From the NCBI GenBank assembly GCA_016929735.1, contig JAFGID010000109.1, forward strand, positions 1 to 12,207: a stretch of 12,207 bases of DNA, in the 5' to 3' direction. The notes beneath the pieces were generated by a model. That model searched no databases, was not told where the DNA came from, and saw nothing but the letters and a program-made list of their open reading frames with translations. Below, piece by piece: positions 8,163-12,207 of the stretch. Each line of letters opens with the position of its first letter. The first letter of the stretch is position 1. The position numbers and the translations under genes were made by a program. The stretch comes from Ignavibacteriales bacterium. GTDB taxonomy: Bacteria; Bacteroidota; Ignavibacteria; Ignavibacteriales; Melioribacteraceae.

Positions 8163-9263
8163 GTGAAAAAGAAAGAAAATAAATATCGCTTTTTATTTGC
8201 TGCTGGTGGAACGGGTGGACATTTATATCCTGCCATTGCAATTGCAGAAAAAATAAGAGAACTACTCCCTTCTTCTGATATTATGTTTATCGGTACAAAA
8301 AAGAAGCTTGAATCAAGGGTAGTTCCGCAATATAAATTCAAATTTAAGACAATTTGGATAAGTGGATTTTCAAGAAAAATAAATTTCAATAATTTATTAT
8401 TCCCATTAAAACTTATTATTGCAAGTATAAAATCACTGTGGATTTGCTTAAGATTTAAGCCAAACGTAGCAATTGGTTGTGGTGCATATTTATCTGGTCC
8501 GGTTATTTGGGCTGCAAAATTAATTGGTGCAAAAATTATATTACAAGAACAAAACAGTTATCCTGGAGTAACCAATAGAATATTAGAGAAAAAAGCTCAA
8601 CATATACACATAACATTTGAAGATTCAAAAAAATATTTTAAGGAACAAGAGAAATTACTCTTAACTGGAAATCCTATAAGGGTTGATATTGTGCTAAAAG
8701 AAAAACGAAGTGCTCTTAAAGAATTTAAACTATCAACTGAAAAGAAGACATTGTTCGTTTTCGGAGGTAGTCTCGGCGCCTTATCAATAAATAGAGCAAT
8801 TGGACAAAATCTGGAATCAATCTTAAAGTTGGGGATTCAAATAATCTGGCAAACTGGCAAATATTATTACGATAAATATAAACACCTTGAAAATGAAAAT
8901 GTAAGGATTCTTGCATATATAGAAAATATGAGTAACACTTACTCTTCAGCTGACCTTATCATTGCACGAGCTGGTGCAACAACTATTGCTGAAGTTTCAA
9001 ATTTGGGACTACCTGTAATTTTTGTTCCCTCTCCGAATGTTGCAGAAAATCATCAGTATAAAAATGCAAAATCACTAATCGATAATAACGCTGCAATATT
9101 ACTCGAAGATAAAAAGCTTGATTTGGAGTTAGTTGAAATAATCGAAAAAACCATTTTTGATTCCAAGAAACTCAAAGAACTTTCAAATAATATTAAAAAA
9201 TTCAACAAACCCAATGCTGCAGAAATTATTGCAAAAGATGCCTTAAAACTGGCTAAGGGGTAA
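8163..9263 (+). CDS. murG: Lipid II synthase (UDP-GlcNAc transferase) MurG
   Basis: MurG is a peripheral membrane GT-B glycosyltransferase that adds GlcNAc from UDP-GlcNAc to lipid I, making lipid II on the cytoplasmic face. The 366 residues are of normal length. The N-terminal domain has the glycine loop GGTGGH (15-20), SGFSRK (67-72), GCGAYLSGP (105-113) and QEQNSYPGVTNR (128-139). The C-terminal donor-binding domain has GGSLGA (201-206), ARAGATTIAEV (268-278) and ENHQYKNA (295-302). Translation begins at GTG, directly after the ftsW TAA and in the same frame. The next in-frame ATG (codon 41) would remove the glycine loop, so GTG is the supportable start. An AAGGG at 8144-8148 is 14 bases away, too far for an ideal ribosome binding site. 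GCGAY replaces the more usual GTGGY of many MurG proteins. Confidence 0.97.
   Translation: MKKKENKYRFLFAAGGTGGHLYPAIAIAEKIRELLPSSDIMFIGTKKKLESRVVPQYKFKFKTIWISGFSRKINFNNLLFPLKLIIASIKSLWICLRFKPNVAIGCGAYLSGPVIWAAKLIGAKIILQEQNSYPGVTNRILEKKAQHIHITFEDSKKYFKEQEKLLLTGNPIRVDIVLKEKRSALKEFKLSTEKKTLFVFGGSLGALSINRAIGQNLESILKLGIQIIWQTGKYYYDKYKHLENENVRILAYIENMSNTYSSADLIIARAGATTIAEVSNLGLPVIFVPSPNVAENHQYKNAKSLIDNNAAILLEDKKLDLELVEIIEKTIFDSKKLKELSNNIKKFNKPNAAEIIAKDALKLAKG
9255..9260 (+). promoter_or_regulatory. Shine-Dalgarno sequence for murC
   Basis: AAGGGG at the very end of murG lies 8 bases before the murC ATG at 9269, an ideal spacing. It fixes the murC start. Confidence 0.8.
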
Positions 9264-9268
9264 TTCTG

Positions 9269-10663
9269 ATGAATATTGAAAATAAAATATTAAATAATAA
9301 AATAAAAAAAATCCATTTCACAGGAATAGGTGGAATTGGAATGAGTGGGCTTGCGAGGTTATTAAAATTTGAAGGCTATGAAATTTCGGGTTCGGATATG
9401 AATTCAAGTAGTTTAACTGATAAATTACAACTAGAAGGAGTAAAATTTTATAATAAGCACTCCAGAGAAAATATTAAGAACATTGACTTATTAGTTTATA
9501 CTCCAGCTGTATCGGCTGATAACCCAGAATTGCTTATCGCTAAAGAAAAAGGAATTACTATTGTAAAGCGTTCAGATTTATTAGGAGAAATCTCAAATCT
9601 AAGAAAAAGCATTTGTATTGCTGGAACGCATGGGAAAACAACAACATCTGCTATGACTGGTCTTGTTCTGGAAAGTGGAGAACTTTCACCAACGATTATT
9701 GTTGGAGGTGAATTAAGCACATTCAATGGTAGTAATATTAAAATCGGAAATGGAGATTATTTTGTTCTCGAGGCAGATGAATTTGACAGGACATTTTTAA
9801 AATTACATCCTTATTCTGCTGTTATAACCAATCTTGAACTTGAACACCTTGATACGTATAAAGATTTGAAAGATATAAAAAAAACATTTGTACAATTTGC
9901 TAACAGCATTTCTAATAATGGATCAGTTTACATTTGTACTGATGAACCAAACGTAAAAGATATTAAAGTGCAAATAACCAAGAATGTTGTTACTTATGGG
10001 ACTGGTGAGAATGCTGATATCTTGGCAAAAAATATAAGCCATCAAAAATTTAAAACATTTTTTGATGTTGTTTATAAAAACGAATTTGTCGGCAATATAG
10101 AATTATCAATACCCGGATTACATAATATTAAAAATTCATTGGCAGCCATTGGTGTGGGATTAGATTTAGGAATTGATTTTGAAAACATTAAACAAACATT
10201 AAAATTATTCACAGGTGTAAACAGACGTTTTGAAGTAAAATATAATAATAAAGTAACAATTATTGATGATTATGCTCACCATCCTACTGAAATAATCGCA
10301 ACGCTAAAAGGAATAAAAGATGGTTTTAATCGAAGAGTTATTGCGATATTTCAACCGCATCTATATTCGAGGACAAGGGATTTTTATCAGGAATTTGCAG
10401 CAGCATTTTTATTAGCAGATGTTTTTATTTGTATGGAAATTTATCCAGCGAGAGAAAAACCTATCGAAGGTGTAACAGGTGAAATGATAGCGAATTATGC
10501 TGTTGCACTTGGACATAAAAATACAATTTATGAAAGTGATAAAAATAAAATCCCCGAAATAGTTAGACGTATTTGCAAAGATGATGATATAATTTTTACA
10601 ATGGGTGCCGGTGATATTAATCAGATAATAAATCCTATTATTAGCTTGTTGAAAAATGCTTAA
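9269..10663 (+). CDS. murC: UDP-MurNAc:L-alanine ligase MurC
   Basis: MurC adds L-Ala to UDP-MurNAc, the first stem-peptide step, in the cytoplasm. The 464 residues match the family. The N-terminal domain has HFTGIGGIGMSGLA (16-29) and YTPAVSADNPE (77-87). The ATPase domain has the P-loop GTHGKTT (119-125), where the His is typical of MurC, and EADEFDRTF (168-176). The C-terminal domain has DDYAHHPTE (333-341), FQPHLYSRTR (361-370) and MGAGDI (445-450). The related Mpl ligase, which recycles murein tripeptide, shares the P-loop. However, the complete MurC motif set and the position between murG and ftsQ favour MurC. A strong ribosome binding site precedes the start. The 3' end overlaps ftsQ by 8 bases. 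No murB or ddl follows, unlike in E. coli. Confidence 0.97.
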   Translation: MNIENKILNNKIKKIHFTGIGGIGMSGLARLLKFEGYEISGSDMNSSSLTDKLQLEGVKFYNKHSRENIKNIDLLVYTPAVSADNPELLIAKEKGITIVKRSDLLGEISNLRKSICIAGTHGKTTTSAMTGLVLESGELSPTIIVGGELSTFNGSNIKIGNGDYFVLEADEFDRTFLKLHPYSAVITNLELEHLDTYKDLKDIKKTFVQFANSISNNGSVYICTDEPNVKDIKVQITKNVVTYGTGENADILAKNISHQKFKTFFDVVYKNEFVGNIELSIPGLHNIKNSLAAIGVGLDLGIDFENIKQTLKLFTGVNRRFEVKYNNKVTIIDDYAHHPTEIIATLKGIKDGFNRRVIAIFQPHLYSRTRDFYQEFAAAFLLADVFICMEIYPAREKPIEGVTGEMIANYAVALGHKNTIYESDKNKIPEIVRRICKDDDIIFTMGAGDINQIINPIISLLKNA

Positions 10664-11429
10664 AAAAAAGAAAATATTAAATATTGTTTACTTAGCAATA
10701 ATTATAATTATACTAATTATTATGTCTTTGACTATTGAGGAAAGTAAAATAAAAATTGAAATTGTAGAATTAGATGGTAATAATTATCTATCAAAAGAGC
10801 AGTATTTATCTTTTGCTAATTTAATAGATACGAAAAATTATGAAAACATAACACTAACAATAATACGTGATAGAATCAGAAAACATCCATACGTTGAAAA
10901 TGTAAATGTTAAACACGAAGAGAACAATAAAGCAACAATTACGATTAAAGAAAAAGAGACATATTCAATTTTAACAACTGATAATTCTCAATTCTTGTTA
11001 TCAAATAAATTCGAAGTATTACCCATTCTTCCTGGTACTAAAGATTTAGATTATCCAGTTATTAGCAATCCGAGAGTAGATAATAAAATTAGAGAATTTG
11101 ATTTATTGGATGGAAATGATGAGTTCATTACAGCATCAAAAATTATTCAAACACTTAAACTAAGTAATGTGGAATTGTATGAAAATTTATCTGAAATAGA
11201 TTTACGTAAGGGTGGTGATATAATTATATATTTTTCAATTATTAATTATCCCGTAGTTATCGGAAGACAGAATGAAGAGTATAAAACATTTTATTTTAAT
11301 GAATTATGGAATGCTCTAAAACAAAATGAAATTAATGAAATAATAAACTATATAGATTTGAGATACAATAAATTTATCTATCTTGGAATTGAAAATATTT
11401 TCTCAGAAGACAAGGAAAATCAAATATGA
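10656..11429 (+). CDS. ftsQ: Cell division protein FtsQ (POTRA domain, bitopic membrane protein)
   Basis: FtsQ is a single-pass membrane scaffold that links early and late divisome proteins. The 257 residues show a very short lysine-rich cytoplasmic tail (LKKKK, residues 2-6) and one strongly hydrophobic segment at about 7-24 rich in Ile and Leu. An extracytoplasmic POTRA domain follows at about 33-98, including IRDRIRKHPYVENVNVKHE (69-87) and ending in an ITIKEKE strand. The rest, to about residue 245, is the FtsQ-type beta domain, with YIDLRYNKFIYLG (236-248) near the end. Overall sequence identity to model FtsQ proteins is low, as is usual. The identification rests on topology, POTRA pattern and position between murC and ftsA. 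The start lies inside the murC 3' end with no Shine-Dalgarno motif. The stop overlaps the ftsA start by 4 bases. Confidence 0.9.
   Translation: MLKKKKILNIVYLAIIIIILIIMSLTIEESKIKIEIVELDGNNYLSKEQYLSFANLIDTKNYENITLTIIRDRIRKHPYVENVNVKHEENNKATITIKEKETYSILTTDNSQFLLSNKFEVLPILPGTKDLDYPVISNPRVDNKIREFDLLDGNDEFITASKIIQTLKLSNVELYENLSEIDLRKGGDIIIYFSIINYPVVIGRQNEEYKTFYFNELWNALKQNEINEIINYIDLRYNKFIYLGIENIFSEDKENQI
11412..11416 (+). promoter_or_regulatory. Shine-Dalgarno sequence for ftsA
   Basis: AAGGA inside the ftsQ 3' end lies 9 bases before the ATG at 11426. It supports this start for ftsA, which otherwise overlaps the ftsQ stop as ATGA. Confidence 0.7.
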
Positions 11430-12207
11430 AAGGAAATATCATTACTGGCTTAGACTTAGGCACAACAAAAGTTTGTGCACTGATAGCAGAAAAAGAAGAC
11501 CATAAAATTAACATTCTTGGATTTGGTGTTGCTCCAAATGAAGGATTAAACAGAGGTCTTGTTGCTAACATTGCTAAAACTGCAGAAGCAATCTCAGAAG
11601 CAATTAAAATTGCTACAAATCGTGCTGGTATGTCAATAAAGGACGTTACTGTGGGTGTTGCTGGTGAACACATTAAGAGTATTAGACACCGAAATTATAT
11701 TACTATTAGCAATCCAGATAAGGAAATTACACAAGAAGATTTGGATAGATTACAAGAAGACGTTAAGACAATCAGAAAGCCAGCTGAGTTTCAAATTCTC
11801 CATATAATTCCGGAGGAATACATTGTTGACTATCAAGGTGGAATTGATAATCCAATAGGTATGTGCGGTTCAAAGTTAGAAGCAGTTAATCACATTATAA
11901 TGGCTTCTGATTCTGCTTTAAGAAATATTAAAAAATCTGTCGAACGTGCCGGATACAATGTCAGCAACTTAATTCTGCAACCCATTGCTTCCGGGTTATC
12001 CGTTTTAGAAGATAACGAGAAAGACCTTGGCACTGCTTTAATTGATATTGGTGGAGGAACTACTGACGTCGCTGTCTTCTATAGAAATTGCGTTAAATAT
12101 ACAAAGGTTTTCGGAGTAGCTGGAAATCACGTTACGAATGATATAAGAGAAGCACTTGGAATAGTTAGGCAAGATGCTGAGAATATGAAAAAAGAATTTG
12201 GATATGC
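11426..12207 (+). CDS. ftsA: Cell division protein FtsA (actin-like FtsZ membrane tether), 3' partial
   Basis: FtsA is an actin-family ATPase that anchors FtsZ filaments to the inner membrane and recruits later divisome proteins. The window holds 260 codons, open to the last base with no stop. About 150 residues, including the usual C-terminal amphipathic membrane helix, lie outside. The phosphate-1 loop is GLDLGTTKVCALI (8-20). The FtsA-specific 1C subdomain occupies about residues 80-165, with HIIPEEYIVDYQGGIDNP (130-147) close to the E. coli FtsA sequence. The phosphate-2 loop is DIGGGTTDVAVF (207-218), and AGNHVTNDI (231-239) follows. The 1C region distinguishes it from MreB and DnaK. ATGA overlap with ftsQ and a good ribosome binding site support the start. 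ftsZ is the expected next gene. Confidence 0.96.
   Translation, partial: MKGNIITGLDLGTTKVCALIAEKEDHKINILGFGVAPNEGLNRGLVANIAKTAEAISEAIKIATNRAGMSIKDVTVGVAGEHIKSIRHRNYITISNPDKEITQEDLDRLQEDVKTIRKPAEFQILHIIPEEYIVDYQGGIDNPIGMCGSKLEAVNHIIMASDSALRNIKKSVERAGYNVSNLILQPIASGLSVLEDNEKDLGTALIDIGGGTTDVAVFYRNCVKYTKVFGVAGNHVTNDIREALGIVRQDAENMKKEFGY

Larger units (their letters stand above)
1..12207 (+). other. dcw cluster, single co-directional transcription unit
   Basis: All ten genes share a strand. The junctions are: ftsI-murE 0 bases, murE-murF 7-base gap, murF-mraY 0, mraY-murD 1-base overlap, murD-ftsW 4-base overlap, ftsW-murG 0, murG-murC 5-base gap, murC-ftsQ 8-base overlap, ftsQ-ftsA 4-base overlap. 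There is no intergenic room for a terminator or promoter. A promoter inside a coding region cannot be excluded by eye. The operon promoter is inferred to be upstream of the window, typically near mraZ. Confidence 0.85.

Noticed and set aside
8126..8389. Minus-strand open frame spanning the ftsW-murG junction
   Set aside because: Antisense of the conserved MurG glycine-loop region; no family resemblance.
8725..8916. Minus-strand open frame opposite the middle of murG
   Set aside because: Short, entirely antisense to a conserved gene, with no recognisable domain.
9496..9726. Minus-strand open frame opposite murC
   Set aside because: Antisense of the MurC P-loop region; chance frame.
10664..10670. 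A AAA AAG slippery heptamer within a run of eight A at the start of ftsQ, possible programmed -1 frameshift
   Set aside because: It encodes the lysine cluster expected just before a transmembrane helix, lies at codons 3-5 where a frameshift would have no useful product, and long A runs are common in this AT-rich sequence.
11374..11673. Minus-strand open frame opposite the ftsQ-ftsA junction
   Set aside because: It covers the conserved ftsA N-terminus, whose sense frame is unmistakable.

Overview
The window is a stretch of a dcw (division and cell wall) cluster from an AT-rich bacterium, with ten genes all on the plus strand and almost no non-coding sequence. In order they are ftsI (5' end outside the window), murE, murF, mraY, murD, ftsW, murG, murC, ftsQ and ftsA (3' end outside). 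The largest gap between genes is 7 bases. The other junctions are abutting stop/start codons, overlaps of 1, 4 or 8 bases, or a 5-base gap. No space remains for an internal terminator or a separate intergenic promoter, so the block reads as one polycistronic unit whose promoter lies upstream.

Region by region: 1-1746 encodes the septal transpeptidase FtsI with a C-terminal PASTA domain. 1747-4597 encodes the two ligases that finish the UDP-MurNAc-pentapeptide (MurE adds the third residue, MurF adds D-Ala-D-Ala). 4598-5707 is MraY, which transfers the precursor to undecaprenyl phosphate to give lipid I. 5707-7056 is MurD, the D-Glu ligase. 7053-8162 is FtsW, the septal SEDS glycosyltransferase. 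8163-9263 is MurG, which makes lipid II. 9269-10663 is MurC, the L-Ala ligase. 10656-11429 is FtsQ, a bitopic divisome scaffold. 11426 to the end is the first 260 codons of FtsA, the actin-like tether for FtsZ, and ftsZ would be expected just downstream.

Together these genes cover the cytoplasmic ligase steps MurC, MurD, MurE and MurF, both membrane precursor steps, and the polymerase/cross-linking pair FtsW-FtsI with the divisome parts FtsQ and FtsA. murB and ddl, which lie between murC and ftsQ in E. coli, are absent here.

The likely source is a diderm of the Bacteroidota/Chlorobiota/Ignavibacteriota group. This rests on the gene order (murF between murE and mraY, no murB or ddl), the PASTA-bearing FtsI, a meso-diaminopimelate-type MurE, and Shine-Dalgarno sequences at only some starts. 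Low G+C (about 30% by eye) favours an Ignavibacteria-like lineage over typical Chlorobium. This is an inference, not an identification.

Every gene looks intact and conventional. I found no mobile element, CRISPR array, RNA gene or unknown system. The findings are small sequence-level points about gene junctions and variant motifs, scored low on purpose.
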